DNA from: Nitrospinae bacterium bin107
GTDB taxonomy: Bacteria; UBA8248
Length of the DNA: 64,000 bases
Reading direction: 5' to 3'
Assembly: GCA_002238965.1 (NCBI GenBank)
Contig: MPNJ01000004.1
Coordinates: 62,001 to 126,000 of the forward strand
A program made the translations under genes and the position numbers. Below are positions 1 through 8,398 of this stretch, one piece after another. The notes beneath the pieces were generated by a model. It was not told the DNA's origin. It searched no databases and was given only the letters and a program-made list of their open reading frames with translations. Positions within the stretch are counted from its first letter, which is position 1; each line of letters starts with the position of its first letter.

Positions 1-39
1 CGCAGCCACGAGATAGCAGGCAATCAAGATGGCAACCAC
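1..39 (-). CDS. Partial 5' end of a minus-strand gene with a hydrophobic N-terminus
   Basis: Reading leftward from a GTG at 37-39, thirteen codons encode VVAILIACYLVAA before the window ends. This looks like the start of a signal peptide or membrane segment. A purine-rich AGAGGA lies about 8 nt upstream of the GTG, and an in-frame TGA (52-54) excludes an earlier start. It would be divergent from the PyrD-like gene. Only 13 residues are visible, so no function can be given and the call is tentative. Confidence 0.3.
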   Translation of the reverse strand, partial: MVAILIACYLVAA

Positions 40-206
40 GGGATTTTCCTCTCATCGCAAGGCAGTGCCTCGCCCTAAAGAATACTGCCCTTTCCATCTC
101 CATCCATACCAAAGGGCGAACAAGGTCATTTAGACCACCATTTCGGGCAATTTGCAATAATCCGCTGGATCACAAAGCCCCGCCACCCGGATTTTCTCGT
201 TGCAAG

Positions 207-236
207 TTGGCGTGAGCGGCCCATTCCCACTATACT
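207..236 (+). promoter_or_regulatory. Possible sigma70-type promoter of the pyrD/pyrK-like pair
   Basis: TTGGCG (207-212) and TATACT (231-236) are separated by 18 nt, about 55 nt upstream of the GTG start at 291. The -10 matches the consensus at 5 of 6 positions and the -35 at 4 of 6. Seen by eye only. The rest of 40-290 shows no other feature. Confidence 0.35.
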
Positions 237-290
237 CCATCCGTCGAGTCCGTCCGCCCGCACATTCCACCCCGGCTGAGGCAGCAGACC

Positions 291-1226
291 GTGATTCCGC
301 TCCCCGAGATCGAACCACCCCTGATCAACGCCAGCGGCATCCTGAGCTACCCCGAAGTCTTCGCCGCCTTCGAGAGCGCGGGCGCGTGCCTGGGCGGCTA
401 CGTCACGAAATCGGTCGGCCCCCGGGAGAAGCCGGGCAACGAGAACCCCGTGGTCGTATACCCCCCGGAAGGCGCAGTGCTCAACTCCCTCGCCCTGCCG
501 ACGCAAAGCGCCGAGGACTGGGAGCGCGACCTGGAAGAGATAAAGCTCAAGAACGCGAAGCTCATCGTCTCCGTCTATGGAGGAGATTCACGTGAGTTCG
601 CCGGCGTTACGCGCCGGATGTCGAGGTTCGGCGACGCCATCGAAGTGAACCTGGGCTGTCCCAACAAGGAGCCGGGCGAGCAGACCATCATGGAGAGCAT
701 CGGCCAGAACCCCGCCCTCTCCGCTGAGGTCATCGAGCGCGTTCGAGACGAGACGGACAAGCCCGTCATCGCCAAGCTCTCGCCCAACAGCGACTATCTC
801 GCCGTGGCGGATTCATGCATGAGCGCGGGCGCGGACGCTCTGGGCTGCGGCAACACGCTGGGGCCGGGCCTGGCGGTGGACATCCAGAGCCGGGCGGCGA
901 TCCTCGCAGGCACGACGGGCGGCATCAGCGGCCCAGCCCTCAAACCCATCAACCTGCGCATGACGTATGAGGCCTACGCGCGCTTTGGCTGTCCCATCGT
1001 CGCATACGGAGGCATCGAAACCTGGGAGGATGCCGTGGAATACATTCTCGCGGGAGCGAGCGTCTTAGGGATAGGCACCGCCTTCATGAGAAAGAGCACG
1101 CATGAGGCGGCCGCCCTCACCCGGGATATCTGGGAGGGGGTTCAGGAATATCTAGGCGGCGAACCCATGTCCGCGCTCATCGGCGCGGCCCACCGTCCGG
1201 CGGATGGAGGCGGCTCCGATGCGTAG
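291..1226 (+). CDS. pyrD: Dihydroorotate dehydrogenase-like flavoprotein (class 1B, catalytic subunit)
   Basis: 311 residues with a GTG start; GAGG lies 9 nt upstream. TIM-barrel FMN enzyme of the DHODH family, expected to oxidise dihydroorotate to orotate in pyrimidine synthesis. Visible family features are the flavin-contacting YVTKS (about 37-41), NENP, NSLAL (65-69), the active-site loop EVNLGCPN with the class-1 catalytic base Cys123, IAKLSPN, GCGNTLGPG, and the phosphate-binding YGGIETWEDAVEYILAGAS near the C-terminus. A PyrK-type electron-transfer subunit overlaps its end, which supports class 1B (NAD-linked heterotetramer). No other pyr gene is near, so a related dihydropyrimidine-type substrate remains possible. 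Assignment to the family is firm; the exact substrate is inferred. Confidence 0.85.
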   Translation: MIPLPEIEPPLINASGILSYPEVFAAFESAGACLGGYVTKSVGPREKPGNENPVVVYPPEGAVLNSLALPTQSAEDWERDLEEIKLKNAKLIVSVYGGDSREFAGVTRRMSRFGDAIEVNLGCPNKEPGEQTIMESIGQNPALSAEVIERVRDETDKPVIAKLSPNSDYLAVADSCMSAGADALGCGNTLGPGLAVDIQSRAAILAGTTGGISGPALKPINLRMTYEAYARFGCPIVAYGGIETWEDAVEYILAGASVLGIGTAFMRKSTHEAAALTRDIWEGVQEYLGGEPMSALIGAAHRPADGGGSDA

Positions 1227-1944
1227 CGTGTTCAAGGTCGTGGAGAACCGCCTGGAAAGCGAGTGGACGCACACGATTTTCTTTGACGAGGAAATAGAAT
1301 CCCGGCCGGGCCAGTTCATGATGGTCTGGCTGCCGCGCCTGGGCGAAAAACCCTTCACCCTCTCCTACCCCAACGCCGTCACGGTGAAAAAAGCGGGCGC
1401 GTTCACCGAAAAGCTGGCCGCCGTGAAGCCGGGTGATGAGATAGGGCTCCGCGGCCCATTGGGGCAAGGCTACCCGCCGCTTAAAAAGCCCGCCTTGATC
1501 GGGGGCGGCGTGGGAATCGCGGAACTGAGGCTCCTCGCCCTCGCCTCGGAAGCGCCCTCCTTCGTCCTCGGCGGCCGCACGGCGGATGAGATTCTCTTTT
1601 ATGAGGAATTCAGGGAACTCGGCCCCGTCCACGTCGCCACAGAAGACGGCGCCCTGGGACACAAGGGCCTGGTGACCGAACTCCTGCCTGTCGAGGCGGA
1701 CAGTTACGCCGTCTGCGGCCCTGAACGCATGATGGCCGCGTGCCTGCCGAAACTCCCCGCCGAGCGGACGTATTTCGCGGTTGAGCGGTACATGAAGTGC
1801 GCTGTCGGCCTGTGCGGCCAATGCACCTGCTCGGGCTGGCGCGTTTGTACGGATGGCCCCATATTCCCCGCCACCACCGTCGCTCAGATGGATGATTTCG
1901 GAAAACGCCGGCGCTCCAAGAGCGGCAAATGGGAAAAAGTCTAA
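1219..1944 (+). CDS. pyrK: Dihydroorotate dehydrogenase electron-transfer subunit (PyrK-like)
   Basis: About 241 residues. It has an N-terminal ferredoxin-reductase-like FAD domain (RPGQFMMVWLP, KPFTLSYPN), an NAD-binding region starting with IGGGVGIAEL, and a C-terminal [2Fe-2S] site with cysteines at about 194, 199, 202 and 210 (C-x4-C-x2-C-x7-C), the PyrK signature. It passes electrons between the FMN subunit and NAD. The ATG at 1219 is preferred over the one at 1204 because GGAGG (1206-1210) lies 8 nt before it. It overlaps the end of pyrD by 8 nt, so the two are translationally coupled. The Fe-S spacing is tighter before the last cysteine than in typical PyrK. Confidence 0.85.
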   Translation: MRSVFKVVENRLESEWTHTIFFDEEIESRPGQFMMVWLPRLGEKPFTLSYPNAVTVKKAGAFTEKLAAVKPGDEIGLRGPLGQGYPPLKKPALIGGGVGIAELRLLALASEAPSFVLGGRTADEILFYEEFRELGPVHVATEDGALGHKGLVTELLPVEADSYAVCGPERMMAACLPKLPAERTYFAVERYMKCAVGLCGQCTCSGWRVCTDGPIFPATTVAQMDDFGKRRRSKSGKWEKV

Positions 1945-1956
1945 AAAAAAGATACC

Positions 1957-1986
1957 TTCCCAAGAGGTTTCTGCTGTGCCTATAAT
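1957..1986 (+). promoter_or_regulatory. Probable sigma70-type promoter for the phosphodiesterase-like gene
   Basis: A perfect TATAAT (1981-1986) is preceded by TTCCCA (1957-1962) with an 18-nt spacer. It lies in the gap after pyrK and about 60 nt before the metallo-hydrolase gene, indicating separate transcription of the latter. Confidence 0.45.
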
Positions 1987-2054
1987 CAGGCGGTGAGCGA
2001 AAGATTCCTCACCTTCATGAGGCTTCAGGCGGAGGACAAGCCATCCAATTCCGT

Positions 2055-2804
2055 GTGTTGGGCTGCGCGGGCGGCAAAGCCCCCGGATATCAGTTGACCT
2101 CTTTCCTCATCAACGAAGAGTTGTTGCTGGACGGCGGCTCGGCCGCTTCTGGCCTCAGTATCGAGGAGCAGGCCAAGCTCACTGGCGTCGTGGTGTCCCA
2201 TGCGCATCTGGATCATATCGCGGAACTGCCCTACCTCGCCGACAACATCTTCGGCCTTCGGGAAGACTCACTGAAAATCATCGGCGCGCGAGACGTTCTG
2301 GAAGTGATTCAGAAATCCATTTTCAACAACGCCGTCTGGCCGGATTTTTGCGAGATTTGCCACGAAGATACGCCGATACTCGATTTCTCCTCCATCGAGG
2401 AGAGGGAAACACGCTCCTTGGGCGGAATCCGGTTTACTCCTTACGCGGTCAATCACAAGGGTACGACTTTCGGCTTCATACTTGAGGATTCTGAATGCGC
2501 GCTCCTTTACACCAGCGATACGGGGCCCACCGAGGCCATCTGGCGGGGAGCCGCCGAAGTGGACGATCTGCGCGCCATCATTACCGAGGTGTCGTTTCCG
2601 AACAAGATGGAGGAGCTAGCGCGTATGTCCAGGCACTTGACCCCCGCCATGCTCCATGCGGAAATAGGGAAAATGCCGCCTGAGGTTCCCGTCTACATCT
2701 TTCACATCAAGGCCCAGTACGGGGATGAGACCAGGGCGGAAATCGAAGCGCTGGGCGAACCGAGAATTCAGGTACTTGAAGAGGGGATGACGTACCACCT
2801 GTAG
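2055..2804 (+). CDS. MBL-fold hydrolase resembling class-II cyclic-nucleotide phosphodiesterase
   Basis: 249 residues from the GTG at 2055. A metallo-beta-lactamase fold is shown by GCAGG near the start, the metal-binding SHAHLDH, a later NHKG, YTSDTGPT (bridging Asp) and FHIKAQYGDE (last His). The GCxGG...TSFLI...LLLDGG opening is typical of class-II 3',5'-cAMP phosphodiesterases and related MBL enzymes. Homologs usually start a few residues before xFRVLGC. In this frame the only candidate there is ATC at 2043, which has GGAGG (2031-2035) 7 nt upstream, whereas the GTG at 2055 would be 19 nt away. The true start may therefore be the ATC. Phosphodiesterase activity is inferred from the family. 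Confidence 0.75.
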   Translation: MLGCAGGKAPGYQLTSFLINEELLLDGGSAASGLSIEEQAKLTGVVVSHAHLDHIAELPYLADNIFGLREDSLKIIGARDVLEVIQKSIFNNAVWPDFCEICHEDTPILDFSSIEERETRSLGGIRFTPYAVNHKGTTFGFILEDSECALLYTSDTGPTEAIWRGAAEVDDLRAIITEVSFPNKMEELARMSRHLTPAMLHAEIGKMPPEVPVYIFHIKAQYGDETRAEIEALGEPRIQVLEEGMTYHL

Positions 2805-2907
2805 TTTTGGCGACTATATACAGTAATGCTACCCATCTAATGGAAGGGAGCCGCCCTACCTTCTCCGGCAATCTCGTCGCTTTCAACCAAGCTAGGAAAT
2901 AAAGCGG

Positions 2908-3546
2908 ATGAATATCAAGGCTGAACGACAACCTACTACATCAACTGACATACTGAACAAGTACGCGAATTGTATGGAGGAAATCAAGAAGCGAACAGAG
3001 GTTGTGCATGGGTTTTTGCGCCATGAACTACACGCAACGTACCTTCAAACAACCGTCGAATCGATATGTTTGCAAATCCGCAAGATACTTGAGTTAATCG
3101 CACTGGCATCGCTTGTCGCGAATAAGTCTGAGTACGAGAAACATCGGAAAAACTTCCAAGGCGATTGGAATGCGAAGCGAATCTTGAAAACGCTTGATAA
3201 GGCTAATCCGAAATTCTATCCGATCCCGTCAGAACAGGTAATCAGTCCCGAGACTGGCAAGGTGGTTGAGGCGATTCCAATTACGTCCGGCTATTTATCT
3301 AGAGCAGACTATGAGGATTTGTACGATGAGTGCAGCGAGATACTTCATGCCTCAAACCCGTTCTCCAGCGTGCAACAAGAAGTTCAGTCGTTCCTCGATA
3401 ACACTCCGGAATGGATGCAAAAGATTCGGGTCTTACTAAATCACCATCAGGTACAGTTGATTGATAAGAGAGTACAGCTTTGGGTTTTAATGAAAGCCAA
3501 ATCTGATGGTAAGGTTCATGTCTATGAGTTCATGAGAATAGATTAG
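2908..3546 (+). CDS. Hypothetical protein on an AT-rich segment
   Basis: 212 residues, no recognised family. Mostly charged and helical in appearance (EEIKKRTEVVHGFLRHELHATYL, KRILKTLDKANPKFYPIP, DYEDLYDECSEILHASNPF). No signal peptide or membrane span. AGGAAAT lies upstream of the ATG. The codon use is visibly AT-richer than all neighbours, suggesting recent acquisition. It has no obvious partner gene. Function unknown; a helical accessory or defence-type protein is only a guess. Confidence 0.7.
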   Translation: MNIKAERQPTTSTDILNKYANCMEEIKKRTEVVHGFLRHELHATYLQTTVESICLQIRKILELIALASLVANKSEYEKHRKNFQGDWNAKRILKTLDKANPKFYPIPSEQVISPETGKVVEAIPITSGYLSRADYEDLYDECSEILHASNPFSSVQQEVQSFLDNTPEWMQKIRVLLNHHQVQLIDKRVQLWVLMKAKSDGKVHVYEFMRID

Positions 3547-3588
3547 TCCTATTTACTAACTGCTTAAGAAAGATGGGGAGACGCTTTC

Positions 3589-3834
3589 GTGGAAGACATC
3601 GAAACGCAAAGAAAATACAGCCGCATCATGGCCGAGCGCATCAGCGGCATTCTGGCCGGGGAGATCGAAGGCGTCGACGCGGACATCCGTTACAGCTACC
3701 AGGAGAAGAGCTTCAGGCTCTGGTGGGGAGAGCGGGGAGACCCGGGCACCACGGCCCTCATCACATTCGAGCAAATCGCAGGGCTGAATGACGAGGAATT
3801 GCGCCAGATCATCCGCTCATCCGTTACAGGCTAG
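3589..3834 (+). CDS. Small hypothetical protein (81 aa)
   Basis: 81 residues from a GTG start at 3589; GGGGAG (3575-3580) sits 8 nt upstream, which decides the start. Soluble and acidic, beginning MEDIETQRKYSRIMAERISG, with a strand-rich middle (DADIRYSYQEKSFRLWWGE) and a helical end. No family recognised. GC content is back to the level of the rest of the window, unlike the preceding gene. The 3' gap (3835-4030) is AT-rich and holds nothing recognisable. Confidence 0.6.
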   Translation: MEDIETQRKYSRIMAERISGILAGEIEGVDADIRYSYQEKSFRLWWGERGDPGTTALITFEQIAGLNDEELRQIIRSSVTG

Positions 3835-4030
3835 AAATCGCGGTTGCGAAGGAGATATCCTGCATTCTCCTTGCCGTATAGAATAGTTATATTTCAATTA
3901 GTTATCAGAAATAGTTAATTCATAATATAGATCAACTGCTGCCACATTACGCGGCGAGAAACAGCCAGCCGCACGCCAATTGGGCGCTGCGGTGAATCAG
4001 CCCGCAAAGCAGCTTCCTTCTTCTTGCAAA

Positions 4031-4909
4031 TCAGGCGATATTCGCCAATTCCTGGTAAATGCGGAAGATCGAGCTTCCGTCCTCATGTTGCCTGCCCTTG
4101 CTCCGCTGTGCCATGAAGAAGTGCTCCAGCAGCCCGCCGAGCGGCACGGGCACGTCGAGGTCCTTTGCGGAGTCGATGGCGCATTCGAGGTCCTTCAGCA
4201 CTATCCATATCGGGCCGGATTCGGGAAAATTGCCGGCCAGCATGTCCTTGCCGCGCACGTCGAGCACGTTCGATCCCGCGGCGCCCGAGCAAAGCGTTTC
4301 CAGCATGACGTCTTTGGGGATTCCCGCCTTGAGGCCGAGCGTGAGGCCCTCGCACGCCCCCGCCATATTGATGAAGAGTACGAGATTCACCACCAGCTTG
4401 AGCTGGGCGGCGAGCCCGTTTTGCTCACTCACGAAAACCGTCTTCTTGCCGATGGCGTCAAATGCCGGTTTCGCCTTCTCATATGCGTCCCTGGGACCCG
4501 CCGACATCACCACCAGATCCTTCACGGCGGCCTGCTTGCCCACGCCACTCACCGGGCAATCGAGCCAACTCACGTCCTTTTCACCCGCTAATTCCGCCAT
4601 TTCTTTCGAGAATTTGGGCGGAACCGTGCTCATATCGGCGATGATCCCGCCGGAGGAGATTCCTTCCAGAATGCCTCCCTCGCCCGTTACCGCCTCTTCC
4701 ACGACCTTGTAGTTCGGGAGTGAAGTCATCACCAGGTCGGCGCCGCTTGCGGCGTCCGCGGGCGAGGACGCCCGGCGCAGGTTCTTGCCCTCGAATTTCC
4801 CGTACATCGCGTCCACCGGGTCGAAGCCCGCCACTTCCATGCCGGCGTCCAGCATGTGGCCCGAAAACGCGCCCCCCATGACGCCCAAACCCACGACTCC
4901 CACTTTCAT
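4031..4909 (-). CDS. NAD(P)-dependent beta-hydroxyacid dehydrogenase (HIBADH/GLYR family)
   Basis: About 292 residues starting MKVGVVGLGVMG; the ATG at 4909 is preferred to one 5 codons upstream because the Rossmann motif normally begins at the start. It has GxGxMG (residues 7-12), a substrate-binding DCPVSG in place of the usual DAPVSGG, and the conserved Lys in AQLKLVVNL. These enzymes oxidise 3-hydroxyisobutyrate, tartronate semialdehyde or similar short hydroxyacids. Followed on the same strand by nothing; the SDR gene upstream on the same strand may be co-transcribed. Exact substrate unknown. Confidence 0.8.
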   Translation of the reverse strand: MKVGVVGLGVMGGAFSGHMLDAGMEVAGFDPVDAMYGKFEGKNLRRASSPADAASGADLVMTSLPNYKVVEEAVTGEGGILEGISSGGIIADMSTVPPKFSKEMAELAGEKDVSWLDCPVSGVGKQAAVKDLVVMSAGPRDAYEKAKPAFDAIGKKTVFVSEQNGLAAQLKLVVNLVLFINMAGACEGLTLGLKAGIPKDVMLETLCSGAAGSNVLDVRGKDMLAGNFPESGPIWIVLKDLECAIDSAKDLDVPVPLGGLLEHFFMAQRSKGRQHEDGSSIFRIYQELANIA

Positions 4910-5006
4910 GCTCACGGCTCTCAAGCTCCTTTTGAATGCGGCGGCCAGAAAATGCCCTTCGTTCCGCCGGTGTCGAATACGAAAATTTTCTCAGGTCTTC
5001 ACATCA

Positions 5007-5765
5007 TCAATGAATGATATAGCCGCCGTCCACCACGAGGTTGTGCCCGTGCACGAAAGAAGCATCTCCAGAGGCGAGAAACAATACGGCACTCGCTATT
5101 TCATCCGGCTCGCCGAAGCGCCCCATCGGCACCGTTCCCAGGCGCTGTGCGCGCTCCTCGGGCGTCTTATAGGCGTGTTTCTTCAAGTACTCCGTCGCCG
5201 TAGGTCCAGGGCTTACGGCGTTCACCAGGATGTTCTCACCGGCGAGCTCGAGCGCCATGGAGCGCGTAAGCTGGATCAGCGCCGCCTTGGTCGCGCTGTA
5301 GAGCGCGGTATTGAGCGCCGCTACGGAGCCCAACTGGCTCGCGATGTGGATGATCCGTCCGCCCCCCGCCTCGCGCATGAGCGGCAAGGCGGCCTGGCTC
5401 GCGAAAAATGGAGCACGCAGGTTCACGGCGACCACGCGGCTGAAATCTTCATACGTGAACGTGCCGAAGGGCTGGCTCGCCCGAATGCCTGCGTTGTTCA
5501 CGAGAACGTCGACGCCGCCCAGCGCGTCCGCCGCGGACTCCAACATGCGCTCGGCCGCGCCCTCCTCTCTCAAATCAAAAATCCCGAAGGCTGCCGCCCC
5601 TCCGGCGGCCTCGCACTCGCGCGCGACGTTTTCGAGCTCGTCCTGCGTTCCGTCCGCCGCCAGATACAGGTTCGCGCCCTCGGCTGCGAAGCGAAGCGCC
5701 ACGCATTCGCCGATTCCGCGCGATGCGCCCGTCACGAGCGCCCTTTTTCCATCCAAACGGCTCAA
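5007..5765 (-). CDS. SDR family oxidoreductase
   Basis: 252 residues of classical short-chain dehydrogenase/reductase: TGASRGIG (12-19), NNAG (90-93), catalytic Ser143, Tyr156 and Lys160 (YSATK), and a C-terminal VDGG. The start codon is TTG, with AGGAG about 9 nt upstream. It likely interconverts a hydroxyl and a carbonyl group with NAD(P). It lies upstream of and in the same direction as the HIBADH-type gene (97 nt gap), suggesting a two-gene unit. Substrate cannot be predicted. Confidence 0.85.
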   Translation of the reverse strand: MSRLDGKRALVTGASRGIGECVALRFAAEGANLYLAADGTQDELENVARECEAAGGAAAFGIFDLREEGAAERMLESAADALGGVDVLVNNAGIRASQPFGTFTYEDFSRVVAVNLRAPFFASQAALPLMREAGGGRIIHIASQLGSVAALNTALYSATKAALIQLTRSMALELAGENILVNAVSPGPTATEYLKKHAYKTPEERAQRLGTVPMGRFGEPDEIASAVLFLASGDASFVHGHNLVVDGGYIIH

Positions 5766-5856
5766 CTTGCGTTTCTCCTACGGAAGAGTTGCGTTATATT
5801 CACACCCGGCGCGAAGTTGTGCGCCCTGGATAGCCGAAGACAAGGAGAGTTGCACG

Positions 5857-6459
5857 ATGCCCCGACCGGAAAACTCATTTGAAGAACTACAGCACGTCGC
5901 CGTCAAGGTGTCCGACATCGAAGAATCTCTCAAATTCTACACCGGGATTCTCGGCTTCACGCTCTCGGAACGTCACGACCCCGAAGAACACCCGACCATC
6001 AACGCGGGTCTTTGCTTCCTGCGCTGCAGCGCGTTTCATCACGATTTGAACCTAGTATACCACACCGGCGATCAGCCCGCGCTCAAGGAAATGAGAACCG
6101 ACGATCAGGGCCCGGTCATGGACTTGGGGTTGCATCATTTCGCATTTCGGGTAAAAGACCGCTCCGAGTTCTTCGCCTGGAAGGACTGGCTCGAGAAATG
6201 CGGGGTCAAAATTGTACGCGGCCCCGTGGTCCACAGCCCCACCCATCCCGAGGGCGACGGCACATGGGGAGAGAACCGTGCTATGTACTTTTGCGACCCC
6301 GACGGCCACCGGATTGAAATCTTCTGCGACTTGGCCCGGATGGACGAGGTCAACGGCATCGAGAAGGAATGGTATGAAGACAGGCTTCACCGGGAGGGAA
6401 TCGACCCTGCCCCGCATCCGCCGGTCGGCCCGCATCCGACAGGGGCTATCATACGCTGA
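5857..6459 (+). CDS. VOC family protein (glyoxalase/extradiol dioxygenase-like)
   Basis: 200 residues. Two beta-alpha-beta-beta-beta repeats of the vicinal-oxygen-chelate fold: ELQHVAVKVSDIEESLKFYTGILGF at the N-terminus and HHFAFRV with DPDGHRIEIFCDL in the second half. The His of the first strand, the His of HHFAF and the Glu of IEIF are the expected metal ligands. AAGGAG (5842-5847) precedes the ATG at 5857 by 9 nt, deciding the start inside a longer open frame. Divergent from the SDR gene. Likely a metal-dependent dioxygenase or isomerase of unknown substrate. A second VOC gene is at 25984. Confidence 0.8.
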   Translation: MPRPENSFEELQHVAVKVSDIEESLKFYTGILGFTLSERHDPEEHPTINAGLCFLRCSAFHHDLNLVYHTGDQPALKEMRTDDQGPVMDLGLHHFAFRVKDRSEFFAWKDWLEKCGVKIVRGPVVHSPTHPEGDGTWGENRAMYFCDPDGHRIEIFCDLARMDEVNGIEKEWYEDRLHREGIDPAPHPPVGPHPTGAIIR

Positions 6460-6498
6460 ACCACCGCCCCGGGAATGTTTCACCATGAGTAAGACGTC

Positions 6499-8262
6499 GT
6501 GAGCTGGAAAAACTTCCGCATACGCCTTCTCGGCTGGCTGCTTCATTTCGATTTCTCAGACGACGGCATCTTCTATTTCACGACCATCATCGTGGGAGCG
6601 TTGGCCGGCTTCGTCGCCGTGTGCTTTCACGTCGCGCTGGGCTGGGCGCATTATCTTTTTTTCGGCTCCCATGATCTTTCAGAGATTCACAGGGCCTGGT
6701 ACTGGGTGGCGCTCATACCCGCCGGGGGCGCCTTTCTCTCCGCGCTCTTTCTCCAGTACTTCGCGCCCGAGGCCCGTGGCAGCGGCATCCCCCAGACGAA
6801 AATCGCCTACGTCGCCCACAACGGCCACATCGACAAGCGCGTGTGGATAAGCAAGTTCCTCATCGGGGTCCTCAACATCGGCTCGGGCTCGAGCCTGGGC
6901 CGCGAAGGCCCCACCGTGCAGATATGCTCGGGCGCGGCGAGCTGGATAGGCGAGACGTTTTCCCTGAAAAGACGCCGTGTGCAGGCGCTCGTCCCCGTGG
7001 GCTGCGCCGCCGCCCTGGCCGCCGCGTTCAACACGCCGATCGCCGCCGTCACCTTCACGCTCGAAGAACTGGTGGGCGATCTGAACGCCCGTGTGCTCGG
7101 CTCCATCGTGTTCGCCGCGGTTTCCGCCTCGGTCGTCTCGCGCGCCATGCTCGGCAACGAACCCGTGTTCTCAGTACCGGCCTATGCTCTGGACAGCTCC
7201 CTCGAACTGTTCCTCTACGCCTTCGTAGGCGTCGTCTGCGCGCTCGTGGGCGTGGCGTTCATCAAGGGATTGATCTACTTGCGAGCGAGATGGAAGCGCC
7301 TCCGCGGGTTCCGGGGGGTTATCGCCACGGGTCTCGGCGGCCTGTTCGTGGGCGTGGTCGGCATCTGGTTCCCCGAGGTGTTCGCCGTGGGCTATCCCGC
7401 CGTGAGCAAGGCGCTCACGCACAGCTACACGCTGCCCTTTCTCTTGTGCCTGCTCGTCTTGAAGCTCATCGCCACCGCGGTTTCTTACGGGACCGGCTCT
7501 TTGGGCGGCATCTTCGCGCCGACGCTGTTCATGGGCGCGATGGCAGGGGGCGCCGTGGCGTCTCTCGCCGAACTCGCCTTCCCGGGCTTCGTGGCCCATC
7601 CGGGCGGATACGCCCTGGTGGGCATGGGGGCGGCATTCGCCGCTGTGATTCGCGCGCCCTTGACGTCGGTGCTCATCATCTTCGAGCTCACGCAGGACTA
7701 CCACATCATCCTCGCGCTCATGGTGGCCAACGCCATATCGCTCGCCCTGGCGCGATACTGGCACCCCGAGCCCATTTACAACGCGCTCTCCTCACAGGAC
7801 GGGGTTGCGCTGCCGGACTATGAGACCGAACATCTCCTGCACGAGATTCACGTCTCGGACGCCATGATCGGCAACGTCGTCACACTGCCCGAGGACATCA
7901 CGATCCTGGATGCCATCGAGAGAACAAGGGGAAGCGCCATTACCGGATATCCTGTCCTGGACCCGAGCGGGAAGCTCTCCGGCATGGCGAGCAACTACGA
8001 TTTCAGCCAGGCGCAGGCCGCGGGCATCCTGCAAAAACCTCTGAGCGAGATTGCGAAGAAGAAATACATCATGCACGCGCATCCGGACCAATCGCTCGAT
8101 TCCGTGATGGCCAAACTCGGCGACAGGCGCATCTCGCGCCTGCCCGTGGTGAGCCGCGAGGACCCGACCGAGCTCCTGGGAATCATCACCGCCGAGGACG
8201 TGATCTACGCATTCGGCAAGGTCTGGCGCGAACAGGAACACCACAGGCACGATTCCGCCTAG
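6499..8262 (+). CDS. ClC-type chloride channel/antiporter with C-terminal CBS domains
   Basis: 587 residues, inner membrane. ClC selectivity motifs are GSGIP (94-98), GREGP with the gating Glu (134-138) and GGIFAP (336-341), followed by a cytoplasmic pair of CBS domains (about 450-570; VSDAMIGNVVTLPEDITILDAIE and KKKYIMHAHPDQSLDSVMAKL). It moves chloride across the membrane, possibly in exchange for protons, with nucleotide regulation through CBS. The start is GTG; it overlaps as GTGA the stop of a five-codon frame MSKTS starting at 6485, so translational coupling is possible. No clear Shine-Dalgarno before the GTG. Confidence 0.9.
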   Translation: MSWKNFRIRLLGWLLHFDFSDDGIFYFTTIIVGALAGFVAVCFHVALGWAHYLFFGSHDLSEIHRAWYWVALIPAGGAFLSALFLQYFAPEARGSGIPQTKIAYVAHNGHIDKRVWISKFLIGVLNIGSGSSLGREGPTVQICSGAASWIGETFSLKRRRVQALVPVGCAAALAAAFNTPIAAVTFTLEELVGDLNARVLGSIVFAAVSASVVSRAMLGNEPVFSVPAYALDSSLELFLYAFVGVVCALVGVAFIKGLIYLRARWKRLRGFRGVIATGLGGLFVGVVGIWFPEVFAVGYPAVSKALTHSYTLPFLLCLLVLKLIATAVSYGTGSLGGIFAPTLFMGAMAGGAVASLAELAFPGFVAHPGGYALVGMGAAFAAVIRAPLTSVLIIFELTQDYHIILALMVANAISLALARYWHPEPIYNALSSQDGVALPDYETEHLLHEIHVSDAMIGNVVTLPEDITILDAIERTRGSAITGYPVLDPSGKLSGMASNYDFSQAQAAGILQKPLSEIAKKKYIMHAHPDQSLDSVMAKLGDRRISRLPVVSREDPTELLGIITAEDVIYAFGKVWREQEHHRHDSA

Positions 8263-8398
8263 AGCCGGCATCCCGAATACTTTGCAGAGATTGCGAAGAT
8301 TTTCATATGATGAATGAAATGGAGCGAGTGCTTCATCATTGCGAGGTTCGCTTTTCATTGAAGGGAGAATCCGGACCCGGAATGCCGGAACCACAAAA

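Noticed and set aside
200-236. TTGCAA (200-205) as -35 for the TATACT at 231
   Set aside because: The spacer would be 25 nt, too long for sigma70; TTGGCG at 207 with 18 nt fits better.
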